A stretch of 64,000 nt of DNA, taken from positions 1-64,000 of the forward strand of contig CALOCZ010000020.1 in the NCBI GenBank assembly GCA_942491935.1, written 5' to 3'. The stretch is from JAGTVG01 sp942491935. GTDB lineage: Bacteria > Bacteroidota > Bacteroidia > Cytophagales > Cyclobacteriaceae. Under the pieces are notes generated by a model. It worked only from the letters and a program-made list of their open reading frames with translations, searched no databases and was not told the origin of the DNA. Of the stretch, positions 44,900 through 55,182 are shown piece after piece (position 1 is the first letter of the stretch; every line of letters starts with the position of its first letter). A program made the position numbers and the translations under genes.

Positions 44900-44934
44900 G
44901 ATTTGCCGACAAGCGTTGTTGGATTTTCCGACAA
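44900..44934 (+). promoter_or_regulatory. tandem 13-bp repeats and palindrome upstream of the permease gene
   Basis: GATTTKCCGACAA occurs at 44900-44912 and again at 44922-44934, 22 bp apart (two helical turns), with one mismatch. The second copy also forms an imperfect palindrome TTGTTGG-N5-CCGACAA at 44916-44934. The pair lies about 52 bp upstream of the sigma-54 promoter, the usual place for an activator. Probable binding site of a dimeric activator. Confidence 0.6.
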
Positions 44935-44985
44935 CAAAGGTTTGATTTTTCCTTTAAATTGCTGTGAATCAGGATTATATTTACG

Positions 44986-45001
44986 TGGCATATATTTTGT
45001 A
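44986..45001 (+). promoter_or_regulatory. sigma-54 promoter candidate
   Basis: TGGCATATATTTTGTA matches the consensus TGGCAYRNNNNTTGCW at every fixed position except the C of the -12 element (T here), with correct GG to G spacing. Transcription would begin near 45,012, which excludes the upstream ATG at 45,004 and supports a start at 45,055. Confidence 0.6.
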
Positions 45002-45054
45002 ATTTGATGATAGCAATAGATAAATTTTTACTTTCGATCCAGTTTTTAATATAT

Positions 45055-47421
45055 ATGCTGCATTCAATAATAAGATCCGCTTTAAGAAACCTTCAAAAAC
45101 GAAGAGTCAATACCCTTTTATCGATTGTTGGATTAACTGTTGGATTTACTTCCTTTATTTTGATCAGCATGTTCATAAAATATGAACTGAGCTGGGATTC
45201 TTACCATGAAAACTATGACAGGATATACCGGGTCCAAACTGATATTACTTCCCAGGACGAAAAGATCATGCAGACCTCACCTGCGCTTTATTCATATTTG
45301 AACAACAGATTTACAGACATTGAAAAACATGGAATAGTAATGTCTGACCAAAAAGTGTTTCTCTCCATTTCAGAAAGTGATGAATCCATTGAAGAAAAAG
45401 GACAGTACGCCGACCAGGGATATCTGGATATGTTCACCTATGAATTTATTAAAGGATCAAAGGTAGATGCCTTGAGGGATCCTATGTCTGTTGTCCTCTC
45501 TACCAGTCTTGCCACTAAGCTCTTCAAACAGGATGATCCAGTTGGTAAAATGGTGCTGTTGCAGAAAAAACAAAATCTTAAAGTAACTGGCGTCTATGAG
45601 GATCTGCCAGAAGATTCACACCTTAAGCCTGAATTTATCATCTCCATCTCGACGCTTGAAATACTTTGGAACAGAAAGGATATTTTTGATCAATGGGACT
45701 GGAATTCTTTCTATAACTATGTACTGCTTAAGAAAGGGGCTGATTTTAAAAATGTAGATACTGGTATTAAATATGTTCTGAAGGATAAGGTGCTCACAGA
45801 TTACAGGGAATTATACTTGCGCCCTCTTTCAAAATTGTACATGTATTCCACGAACGACAATTATCAGTTCATTATCAATATCCTAAGTATATTTTCTTTT
45901 TTTGTTCTCATCCTTGCTTCCATTAATTATGTTAATTTATCCATTGCTTCCAGCTCATTACGAGGCAAGGAAATTGGGATTAAAAAAGTTATAGGTTCTT
46001 CCCGCAGACTATTAATGGCCCAGATATTTATTGAATCCATGTTAGTAACCGTATTTTCTTTCATATTATCCTTGATCGTAATTGAATTATCCCTTAATGC
46101 TTTTAACCATACTACTGATAAAGATCTAACCTTCCTGTTATTGTTTAAGAATGGATTGATTGTTTTCATCTTTATGTCAATCTTCCTTATAGGTATAGTA
46201 TCAAGTGTTTACCCTGCATGGATTATAACCAGATTCAAATCAATAGATCTGTTCAAGAATAAACTGTCTGTAAACAATAAAGGAATTCCCCTAAAAAAGA
46301 TACTCGTTGGATTTCAGTTTACGATTTCTATTATACTGATCACACTTACTGTTTTACTAACCAAACAGATCAGCTATACCCAAAACATGGACCTTGGATT
46401 TAATAAGTCAAATCTATTGTTTGCTGAGATACTGCCAACTGAAGGTAATGTAACATTCAATCAAATAAAAAATAGGTTAAAAAACATTCCGGAGATAGAA
46501 TATATATCTGCTTCGGGGGGATTTCCCATTCATTCTTCAAGATATGTAAACCGGGACATGATAAACTGGGAAGGTGGTGCCAGAAATGATGTAAAAGAGG
46601 TCAAGTCATTCTGGGTAAGTTATGATTTCATTAAGACTTTGGATCTTACAATAGTGGAAGGGCGAGGATTTTCAGAAGACCACCCATCAGATTTGAGAGA
46701 CAGGTATGTCATAAATGAAACTGCTGTCAGGCAATTTGGCTGGGAGGAACCAATAGGCAAGTTTTTAGATAACCGGGAGATGCAGGTTATTGGGGTAATG
46801 AAGGATATGCATTTCCATGACCCATACAATGTAATTAAACCTCTCGCCATCCAGGTCAAAAATGGTGATTCAGTAATTACCGGTCCGGTATTTTTTGCCT
46901 TTAGGCTGAATTCGAATAATATAAACAAATTGAAGGGTGAAATAGAATCTGTATTATTGGAATTATTTCCCAGAGATCCATTCACAATCAAGATCTTTAA
47001 TGATCACTTTAAAACCGCTGAAATATTTAAAGTATATAGTACTATAAATTCTGTATTTTCATTTTTCGCATTAATTGCTATCCTATTATCCATTTTGGGA
47101 GTTATCGGCCTGATCACTCATACGCTGAACCGGCGAACTAAGGAGATAGCTATCCGAAAAATCAGCGGATGCAGTAGTGCTTCTATGTTTGCCTCAATAA
47201 CATTGGAATTCGTTTTGATCATTTTTATTGCATCAATTATCGGATCCCTGGGAGCGGGATATTTTTATGGACTTTTCCCGATTTACTATCCAATCGAATT
47301 ATCATTTTGGGATTTTCTGGTCGGCGGATTGCTTATTCTGAGTTTAACTTTACTATCGACAGGGCATAAAATGTGGAAGGAATCTATCCGTAATCCTGTT
47401 GAAGCACTTCGATACGAATAA
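45055..47421 (+). CDS. MacB/FtsX-type ABC transporter permease
   Basis: 788 residues. Helix 1 lies in RRVNTLLSIVGLTVGFTSFILISMF; a large periplasmic MacB-type domain follows (YELSWDSYHENYDRIYRVQ). FtsX domains sit at about 270-400 (ASINYVNLSIASSSLRGKEIGIKKVIG) and at the C-terminus (LINTHTLNRRTKEIAIRKISG-like). The double-FtsX form without its own ATPase is common in Bacteroidota and is often thought to export peptides or lipids. A sigma-54 promoter with upstream repeats precedes it; the membrane-bound activator at 26,717 is one candidate regulator. Confidence 0.87.
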   Translation: MLHSIIRSALRNLQKRRVNTLLSIVGLTVGFTSFILISMFIKYELSWDSYHENYDRIYRVQTDITSQDEKIMQTSPALYSYLNNRFTDIEKHGIVMSDQKVFLSISESDESIEEKGQYADQGYLDMFTYEFIKGSKVDALRDPMSVVLSTSLATKLFKQDDPVGKMVLLQKKQNLKVTGVYEDLPEDSHLKPEFIISISTLEILWNRKDIFDQWDWNSFYNYVLLKKGADFKNVDTGIKYVLKDKVLTDYRELYLRPLSKLYMYSTNDNYQFIINILSIFSFFVLILASINYVNLSIASSSLRGKEIGIKKVIGSSRRLLMAQIFIESMLVTVFSFILSLIVIELSLNAFNHTTDKDLTFLLLFKNGLIVFIFMSIFLIGIVSSVYPAWIITRFKSIDLFKNKLSVNNKGIPLKKILVGFQFTISIILITLTVLLTKQISYTQNMDLGFNKSNLLFAEILPTEGNVTFNQIKNRLKNIPEIEYISASGGFPIHSSRYVNRDMINWEGGARNDVKEVKSFWVSYDFIKTLDLTIVEGRGFSEDHPSDLRDRYVINETAVRQFGWEEPIGKFLDNREMQVIGVMKDMHFHDPYNVIKPLAIQVKNGDSVITGPVFFAFRLNSNNINKLKGEIESVLLELFPRDPFTIKIFNDHFKTAEIFKVYSTINSVFSFFALIAILLSILGVIGLITHTLNRRTKEIAIRKISGCSSASMFASITLEFVLIIFIASIIGSLGAGYFYGLFPIYYPIELSFWDFLVGGLLILSLTLLSTGHKMWKESIRNPVEALRYE

Positions 47422-47673
47422 AAGAATATCTGGTGTATCCATCAAGGTTTGTAACCTGCTCAAAACATGTGATCCTAATCAAAACCAATCCAGCAATACG
47501 GGTTTATCTAAAAATTTCAGAGTGTTAGGACTTCATGATTGCTGCAGGGAATTAACGAATAAATTTCTTCAACAAATTAATATTTTAAATTTCAGGTACT
47601 TATAGGAAAATATATTGCTAGATCGCTGATATTCAATTCATTTTATGTTAAATTAAAATAAAAAAAGAATATT

Positions 47674-49314
47674 ATGCTTCAGTGGATTAAAAACAATGAT
47701 TCCATTGGTACGTACAACCGTGGAGTCCCGGCCGAATCCGGCCTCTGCACACTTTGCCTGGCTTCCTGTAAAGGCAGATGTGAAGCATGGTTATCATCTA
47801 TGGTAGGCAGAGCACTTCTTTATCCAAGGAATTTTGGTGAATGTACTGCAGGTGCTTCCAACATTACCTCTTTAGGTGTTGGTTACCATGCGATTCGCAT
47901 ACAGGGCTACGCTTATGGCGCTCAAGGTTTGGGCGAAGGGCAGACAGCAAATGCAGATCATTGTCTGTTTGCAAATGCAAATCTGGAAACGAGCTTTGGT
48001 TCAGCTGAAAAAGTTAAATGCCGGGTACCCATTATGACAGGGGCACTCGGATCGACTTTTATTGCGGCGAATTATTGGCCATCCTTTGCGGTCGGATCTG
48101 CCTTATGTGGATTTCCAATTGTTATTGGCGAAAATGTAGTGGGGGTTGACAGGGAATCTATCATCAATAAAGGGAAGATAACCAAAGCTCCTGAACTGGA
48201 TCGAAGAATTGAATCATTCTTCAGATATTATGATGGTTATGGTGCCATAATAGTTCAGCTTAATGTTGAAGGATTTAAACATGGTGTCGCAGAGTATATC
48301 ATGGATAAATATGGCAATAAAGTAATCATATAATTAAAATGGGGACAGGGGGCAAAAGATATCGGTGGTGAAATACAGGTAAAAACGATTGAATATGCAA
48401 AATTTTTAAATGACCGCGGATACCTGATCGATCCTGATCCATATAATCCAACAGTAGAGAAAGCCTACAAAAACCGTGCAATAAGTTCCTTTGCACGACA
48501 TAGCAGGTTGGGTAATACAGATATGCCTACTCCGGAAGATGTGCAAGAGGAGTTTATGAATTCAGTAGCGTATTTACGAAAGATAGGTTTTACTAAGATT
48601 ACTCTGAAAACAGGCGCCTATGGAATGGAAGCACTCGCCATGGCGATAAGGTATTCGGCGGATGCTGATCTGGACTTACTTACAATTGATGGTGCTGGTG
48701 GAGGTACCGGCATGAGTCCCTGGAATATGATGCAGCACTGGGGAATACCCAGCCTGGAATTGCATTCTAAAGCATATGAATATTGTAAGATCCTGGAAAA
48801 TAAAGGATTGAAAGTGCCAGACATATCGTTCGCTGGTGGCTTTGCCCGTGAAGACCATCTCTTTAAAGCCATTGCTCTGGGAGCACCTTTTACCAAAATC
48901 GTATGTTTGGGCCGTGCACCAATGATCCCAGGATTCCTTGGCAGTAATATTGAAGGTGTATTCTTTCCTGAAAGAAGGGCTGAATTAAATGGGCACTGGA
49001 CAGAATTACCATCTTCAGTAACAGCACATGGAAAATATCCAGAGGAAATTTTTAATGGGTGGGAAGAAATTAAGAACAAAGTCGGAGAGAAGGAGATGGA
49101 GAATATACCCTTTGGGGCAATTGCACTCTATACTATGGTGGACAAATTAGCCTGCGGCTTACAGCAATTTATGGCAGGCGCCAGGAAATTCAGTCTCGGT
49201 GATATTAATAGGGACGATCTTATCGCTGCCAACAGGGAAACTGCTGATGTATCAGGTATATCTTATATGCTGGATGCCCTGGAAGATAAAGCTCTGGATG
49301 TCTTAAACAAGTGA
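47674..49314 (+). CDS. FMN-binding glutamate synthase family protein (in-frame stop)
   Basis: Resembles the glutamate-synthase FMN/Fe-S domain protein of archaeal type. The N-terminal half has a Cys-rich stretch (GLCTLCLASCKGRCEAW) and GALGSTFIAANYWP. The second half contains WGQGAKDIGGEIQ, DADLDLLTIDGAGGGTG and FAGGFAREDHLFKAIALGA (FMN site). A TAA at 48331-48333 separates them in the same frame where the family has Glu (VIIELKWGQGAK), so a single G-to-T change explains the break. Without it the protein is 546 residues. Function as a true glutamate synthase or a relative is not settled. Confidence 0.85.
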
Positions 49315-49372
49315 TTTGTATATGGTAAGTTTCAGTAAGGATTATCAACGCTAGTACAGTCAGAAGTAAGAC

Positions 49373-49594
49373 CTATCCATTCCTGAATCCATCGATGATC
49401 CAGAGTATTACGAAAACAATACCCCACCATATAATAAAAGAAAGGAAGAAAAATATTAGGGTATCTTCAAGTACCCATTCCATGAAATAGGTTTTAGGAT
49501 TTAATAACCCCGTAATGACTATGGCAAATAGAATTCCGGCTTCCCATATAAATAATTTCCAGCCAAGCCTTAATCTACTGTAGAGTTTTATCAT
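49373..49594 (-). CDS. small membrane protein, two helices
   Basis: 73 residues with two hydrophobic helices (IWEAGILFAIVITGLL and TLIFFFLSFIIWWGIVFVILWI). No family recognised. It lies 57 nt from the glutamate-synthase-like gene on the opposite strand. Confidence 0.45.
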   Translation of the reverse strand: MIKLYSRLRLGWKLFIWEAGILFAIVITGLLNPKTYFMEWVLEDTLIFFFLSFIIWWGIVFVILWIIDGFRNG

Positions 49595-49760
49595 ATTTAA
49601 ACCTTCACAATGGTAAAAAGTATTCGAAATTAATGAAAGAATTTGAATTCTTCAATTAGATCAAATAACAATTATGTCCTAATTCCCAGATTAATGATAA
49701 ATTGTAATCTGATAATTTGTATTATTTCAGATTGTCTTTAATCATATATGTCATTCCATG

Positions 49761-52511
49761 CTACTTGACTACCTCAAACTCATAAACTCCACTACCCACT
49801 TTGCAAATTAGGTAGTTGTTTTGTCTTTCTATAAATTGAATATCTGGTACTTCCAAAATGTTTTTACCTGATTCGAGAACCTTCTGGTCATCATTTGCCG
49901 GAACATGGATGGTAGCTTCACTGCCTACTGGAACAGTAATACTCATTGTAAATTTCTCATTTTCATTTTTCCAGGTTATTCCAGCCATTCCATAGGAAGT
50001 ATTGTTGGTATAGGTTACATAGGTTAACTCATTTACCGGTTGTGGACGAAAAATAATATGACGATACCCGGGCATTTCCGGATCGGCATTCATTCCTGCC
50101 AGTTTCCTGTAAAACCATACGAAACCACCTCCAAACATGGGATGATTATGTGAACCTCCAGTACTCCATTGTTCACGTGTGGTGGTGGAACCTAACTCAA
50201 GCCAATGTCCGTAACTCGGCTCAGATCGTTGATTCATGACTTCATAGGCCAGATCCTGCATTCCATGTTCGGCCAGAATCTCGAAAAAGAATTGTGTGCC
50301 GAATATCCCAGTATCTATATGCCGGTCATTTGCTTCAATATCCATTTTAAGCGCACCGATTACCCGATCATACTGTGCTTCAGGCACACCCATTCTTAAT
50401 GCGAATATGTTACCTCCTCCTTTTCCGTAGCTTCCATTTTCTTCATTATAGTATTTATTGAAGAAGGCCATTTCGGTTTTATTGGCCAGTTCTGTGTAAT
50501 GATCCGCTTCCTCTTTTTGATTCAGTATCCGTGCAGCTTGGGCTACCAGATCGGTACATCTCCAGAAATAAAAGGTATGCACCATCTCATCAGGTACAGT
50601 TTCCCCTGGCGCAACCCATTCTCCGAGGTTAAACCACTTCAGAACCTTCCCATCCTTACCTGGCCGTTGAGAAAACATGATCCCTTCTTCATCTACCCAG
50701 GTTTGCATATACCTGACATATTCCTTCATCCCTTCGTAATTATCTTCGAGCATATCCAATGATCCATAATGGAGGTAAAACTCCCAGGGCATAATGACCA
50801 TTGCGGCTCCCCAGGCTACTCCTCCACCACAACCAGGTTGCCATGGCGCACCATTGGGCACATATCCTGTTTCAATATTTTGAGCTCCCAGTATGTCCTG
50901 TATCCACTTATGGTAGAAGTTCTTTGCATCGTAATTATGCATTACGGTCACACAGGCCACCTGCCCATCGCCGGTATACGGGGCCCTTTCCCTATGTGGA
51001 CAATCACTGGCAATCCCTCCATGCATATTATCCAGCTGACTTCTTTTCCAGATCTTATTGAGATCATTGAACAGTGTATTTGAAGTTTCGAAATGAGCTG
51101 ATTCTTCAATAAATGTATTCACCGCCTCAGCAGTTAGATGCTCTGACTTTAATTCGCCTGGCCAATTGGATATCTCTACGGCACTGAAAACAAACCAGTT
51201 AAACCTTGCTGCATAAGACTCCGGGCCTTCCCCTCTGAAAATATAGGTATTATCACCGGAATACTGATTGCTGAGATATTTTATCTCAATTTTATGCCCT
51301 TTGGGACCTTCTACATTATGTAATCTCAACCAACCTGATATTTCTATCCCAAAATCTACCTTATATTTATTGTTCTCCAATTTTTCGATAGTGACAGGGG
51401 ACAGTCTTTTGGTGATCTTATCAGGATAGGCTGTATGGGCCACAAGCCGGCCATAGGGTGCTTTACGAATAACCACTTGTTTCCAGTTCTTGTCATTAAA
51501 ATCTGCAGTACACCAGCCAGGTTGTTCTTGCCGCGCGTCATAATGTTCCCCATGGTAGACCAAATCCATCATTATAGCACTTTTGGATGCTGTCCAGGTC
51601 TCATCACTTTTAATTATTTCTTCCGAGCCATCTTCATAGGTTATATGAAGTTGCCCGATAAACCTGGGTGACCCATAGGATCCAGCCCAGTATTTCGGAG
51701 CATTATAAAATCCATTCCCTAAGATCGAGCCTATTACGTTTTTTCCTTCTTTCACTAAGTTCTTAACGTCATAAGCAAGGTACATTACTTTATAATCTCT
51801 GAAATTGTCCTCAATGGGAATATTCTGATCAATCAAATCCGGTCTTTTCCCATAATTAGTCTGGTTCGGTACAAGTACGTCATCACCTACCCTATTGCCA
51901 TTCAGGTATAACTCAAAATAGCCCAGACCGGTCACGAATGCCACAGCTTTTTTCACCTTCCTATCTATCGTAAATTCCTTCCTCAACAAGGGAGCGGGAG
52001 GTGGATATTCAGTGGGTAAGGCATCCGGGCCGCCAGGAGGTTTCGGAAGCGCTTCTTCTCCCTGCCAGGGAACGCCGATCCAATCGGCTTGCCAGTCGGT
52101 GGGATCCAGTAAGCCCATTCTCCAGAATGCCGGTTCACTCCAATCTGAAACTACATCGTCACGATCCCAGACACGAACCTGCCACCAACACTCAAGACTG
52201 GAAGACAATGTCTTACCTGAATATTGTACCCTGAAAGATTGATCTGAAACGACCTTATCACTATCCCATAAATCTGGCGATGTCAGTCCAGTCTTCGAAC
52301 TCGCCACTCGAATCTGCCAGGCTGTTTGCTTCTGCCCTCTTTCCCCTTCTTGCGCCATGTTTATCCATGAGAGGCGAGGAGATTGCACATCAACCACTGA
52401 TGGATTTTCGAGATATTCACATGTCAATTTAAGGGGTAAAAGCCCTTTCATCTCAGGAGAAGGATTACATGAGAAAATGATAAAAATTAATAAAAAGATC
52501 TTTGGTTTCAT
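49761..52511 (-). CDS. alpha-L-rhamnosidase, GH78, lipoprotein
   Basis: 916 residues, intact. A lipoprotein signal ends IIFSC. The N-terminal Bac_rhamnosid_N-like region has PRLSWINMAQ and WQIRVASS; the (alpha/alpha)6 barrel has SDCPHRERAPYTGDGQVA, in which an Asp or Glu acts as general acid, and a C-terminal FRPQPVNELTYV stretch. It releases rhamnose from glycosides such as plant or algal polysaccharides and flavonoids. No neighbouring SusCD pair is present. Confidence 0.93.
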   Translation of the reverse strand: MKPKIFLLIFIIFSCNPSPEMKGLLPLKLTCEYLENPSVVDVQSPRLSWINMAQEGERGQKQTAWQIRVASSKTGLTSPDLWDSDKVVSDQSFRVQYSGKTLSSSLECWWQVRVWDRDDVVSDWSEPAFWRMGLLDPTDWQADWIGVPWQGEEALPKPPGGPDALPTEYPPPAPLLRKEFTIDRKVKKAVAFVTGLGYFELYLNGNRVGDDVLVPNQTNYGKRPDLIDQNIPIEDNFRDYKVMYLAYDVKNLVKEGKNVIGSILGNGFYNAPKYWAGSYGSPRFIGQLHITYEDGSEEIIKSDETWTASKSAIMMDLVYHGEHYDARQEQPGWCTADFNDKNWKQVVIRKAPYGRLVAHTAYPDKITKRLSPVTIEKLENNKYKVDFGIEISGWLRLHNVEGPKGHKIEIKYLSNQYSGDNTYIFRGEGPESYAARFNWFVFSAVEISNWPGELKSEHLTAEAVNTFIEESAHFETSNTLFNDLNKIWKRSQLDNMHGGIASDCPHRERAPYTGDGQVACVTVMHNYDAKNFYHKWIQDILGAQNIETGYVPNGAPWQPGCGGGVAWGAAMVIMPWEFYLHYGSLDMLEDNYEGMKEYVRYMQTWVDEEGIMFSQRPGKDGKVLKWFNLGEWVAPGETVPDEMVHTFYFWRCTDLVAQAARILNQKEEADHYTELANKTEMAFFNKYYNEENGSYGKGGGNIFALRMGVPEAQYDRVIGALKMDIEANDRHIDTGIFGTQFFFEILAEHGMQDLAYEVMNQRSEPSYGHWLELGSTTTREQWSTGGSHNHPMFGGGFVWFYRKLAGMNADPEMPGYRHIIFRPQPVNELTYVTYTNNTSYGMAGITWKNENEKFTMSITVPVGSEATIHVPANDDQKVLESGKNILEVPDIQFIERQNNYLICKVGSGVYEFEVVK

Positions 52512-52748
52512 GGACTAAAAATTAACGTTCAAAAAAGTATATGAGCTAATGAGATTCATCATCATAATACAGGAAAAAGCAATATAAAAAATGATTCCAT
52601 TGAAAAACAGATAAGCTAAGATTTTTTCAAATTGCAGATCCGGGAATTTTTATAAAAATAGACCGGGTATTAAGCTAACATATTTTAGCTAGCAATTTGT
52701 TTCTATTATTTTTTAACATAACTTCTCTCAGATAATTCTAATTTCACC

Positions 52749-53228
52749 TTGGAGGAAAAGTCGAATAATATATTGATCCTTGGAATAGGAAATGACATTT
52801 TAACAGATGATGCGATAGGTCCAAAGCTTGCCAGGGATCTTCAAAAGGATCTCACCAATGAAAATATATCCTTCATGACTGCTGCTGCTGGGGGACTTGA
52901 AATTTTAGAAATGATCAAAGAGTTTTACCGGGTGGTTATAATTGATGCGATCAAAACAAGGGGCGGAATACCTGGAACTATATATTATCTCACTCCAGCC
53001 AATTTCAAAGAAACCTTACATATCTCTAGTTTCCATGATGTTAACTTTCTTACGGCACTTAAATTAGCTGAAAAACTTGAAATCTCAATACCGGAACAAA
53101 TCGATATCATAGCCATAGAGATTGTAGAAGATCTTACCTTTTCTAACGATTTCAGCAAAGAGCTCGCCAGCAGATACGAGGATATATACAGGGAGATAAA
53201 AGGATTTTTGGAAGATTCTATTGAATAA
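52749..53228 (+). CDS. hydrogenase maturation protease
   Basis: Endopeptidase that removes the C-terminal tail of a [NiFe] hydrogenase large subunit after nickel insertion. GIGNDILTDDAIGPKLARDL is the first metal-binding segment (Asp in the place of the usual Glu/Asp), VVIIDAIKTRG the second, and SSFHDVNFLTAL supplies the His. 159 residues. It appears to begin with a TTG at 52749 because no upstream ATG fits. It is convergent with the hydrogenase/Hdr operon on the other strand and presumably processes MvhA. Confidence 0.85.
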   Translation: MEEKSNNILILGIGNDILTDDAIGPKLARDLQKDLTNENISFMTAAAGGLEILEMIKEFYRVVIIDAIKTRGGIPGTIYYLTPANFKETLHISSFHDVNFLTALKLAEKLEISIPEQIDIIAIEIVEDLTFSNDFSKELASRYEDIYREIKGFLEDSIE

Positions 53229-53410
53229 TAGCTTACCTGTCAATAAAACTTTAGCAATAAATTTTGACAAAAAATCTGCCAATGCAGGTTTTGAGAACAT
53301 AAATAAACCCCGCTCTCACAGATTTGGAATCTATAAAAGCAGGGTCAGGGAGATGGAATAATATAAAATCCCGGAAGGGAGATTTATATTTGTCCTATAT
53401 TACACAAAAA

Positions 53411-55180
53411 CTATGTTGTTTCAGCCGTTTCGGCATACTCTGTCTTATTGAATATTCCCTCAATTTGTGCCAGCACCTGTTGATCTGTGAAATGTCGGCC
53501 CTTTATAGCTCCTGATGGACAGGCTGCCACGCATACACCACAGGATTTGCACAATGCACTGATCACATGACTTTTCTTATTCTCTTCGTCAAACTCGATA
53601 GCACTGTATGGGCACATCACATTACATATACGGCAACCGCTGCATAGATCTTCATTTACTTCAGCATAAACAGCATCAACTTCGATCTTTCCCTTGGAAA
53701 TACGGGCAAGAATTCTTGCTGCTGCAGCCCTTGCCTGGGCGACTGTATCTGGAATATCCTTTGGCGCGACACATGTTCCGGCGATAAACACACCATCGGT
53801 TGTGGTCGCTACCGGTTCCAGTTTTGGATGGCTTTCAATAAACCAGCCATCCTTATCCTGGCTTATGTTGGTGAGGTGTGCGATTTCATGAGAATCTTCA
53901 CGGGCTTCCATCCCTACCATCAAAACTACAAGATCTGCCGGAATTTCAATATGTTCCCCGGATAATCGCTCATGCACTTCAATGAGCATTTCACAATCAT
54001 CCTTAGGTCCTGCTTTATGAATGACAGGCCTGTTTTCCTTATCATACATCAGGAATAGTGTTTTTGCCTGAGATGACTGCTTGTAGAAATCTTCATGACC
54101 CTTGCCAAAAGCATTCATATCGATATACACATCCGAGACATAACATTTTGGATTAGCAGATTTGATCTCATGGGCATATTTCAAGGCTGTCATACAACAT
54201 ACCCTTGAACAATATGTATGAAATTCCTTATTCCTGCTTCCTACGCAATGTATTATAGCCACGTACTTAGGGATATTACCTTCCTTCGTTTCCACTTTAC
54301 CTTCCTTAAGCATACTTTCAAGTTCAAATGAAGTGATTACATTAGGAAGTTTTCCATATCCATAATGTGTTATTCTTGAAGCGTCAAACTCCTTATATCC
54401 AGTACACACAGCTACATTCCCAATAGCAACTTCCTTAGCTTTCGTTTCACTTTCCGGTTTTCCATTGAGATGTTTGATTTTGGCTGCAAAGTTTCCTATA
54501 AATCCGGATAATTCAGTCAACTTCGAATTTAGATATACCTGTATGTTTTTATGTTCCCTGGTACGGGTTATTCTATCGGTTAATAAATCACGTGCTGAAT
54601 AATAATATGGAGCTGTCAGATCGACCCTGGCTATGTTTCCACCAAGGTGGTCATCCTTTTCAATGAGGTGAACAAAATTTCCTGCATCTGCCATCTCCAG
54701 AGCTGCTGTCATCCCAGCAATACCCCCTCCTATTACCAAAACACTGGGATTCATATCTACCGACATACTTTCCAGTGCTTCATGTTTCAAAACACGTTGA
54801 ACGGCTCCGCTAACCAGGGCCATAGCCTTCTCCGTAGCAGCTTTCCGGTCTTTATGAACCCAACTGCATTGTTCACGGATATTGGCCATTTCGAGCATAT
54901 ACTGGTTCAAGCCGGCCATGCGTAAAGCCCCACGGAAGGTTCGTTCGTGCATATTGGGGCTGCAAGCTGCAACCACTACCCTGTCAAGACCATTCTCCTT
55001 TATATCCTCAGCAATCATTTCCTGGCCTGGATTAGAGCACATATACTTATATGTTTTTGCCAGGCTCACATTAGGAAGGGTGGAAGCATATTTGGCCACT
55101 GCTTCAGCGTCAACAATTTTGGCAATATTTGTACCGCAATTGCAAACATATACGCCTATTTTATCATTTTTCTTTTCCAT
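53411..55180 (-). CDS. HdrA-like iron-sulfur flavoprotein (second copy)
   Basis: 589 residues, intact. The N-terminal HdrA domain has Cys13 and Cys15 (VCNCGTN), Cys48 (MCSNPGQ), Cys73 and Cys105. FAD-binding motif VIGGGIAGMTAALEM is at about 149-164. It lacks the ferredoxin insertion that interrupts typical HdrA after the FAD motif. Two [4Fe-4S] sites close the protein (CSGCRICNVMCP and CKSCGVCVAACP, about 513-555). It overlaps the preceding gene closely (3 nt gap) and completes the operon. It would pass electrons between the hydrogenase side and the membrane fusion protein; bifurcation is possible but not shown. Confidence 0.87.
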   Translation of the reverse strand: MEKKNDKIGVYVCNCGTNIAKIVDAEAVAKYASTLPNVSLAKTYKYMCSNPGQEMIAEDIKENGLDRVVVAACSPNMHERTFRGALRMAGLNQYMLEMANIREQCSWVHKDRKAATEKAMALVSGAVQRVLKHEALESMSVDMNPSVLVIGGGIAGMTAALEMADAGNFVHLIEKDDHLGGNIARVDLTAPYYYSARDLLTDRITRTREHKNIQVYLNSKLTELSGFIGNFAAKIKHLNGKPESETKAKEVAIGNVAVCTGYKEFDASRITHYGYGKLPNVITSFELESMLKEGKVETKEGNIPKYVAIIHCVGSRNKEFHTYCSRVCCMTALKYAHEIKSANPKCYVSDVYIDMNAFGKGHEDFYKQSSQAKTLFLMYDKENRPVIHKAGPKDDCEMLIEVHERLSGEHIEIPADLVVLMVGMEAREDSHEIAHLTNISQDKDGWFIESHPKLEPVATTTDGVFIAGTCVAPKDIPDTVAQARAAAARILARISKGKIEVDAVYAEVNEDLCSGCRICNVMCPYSAIEFDEENKKSHVISALCKSCGVCVAACPSGAIKGRHFTDQQVLAQIEGIFNKTEYAETAETT

Positions 55181-55182
55181 GA

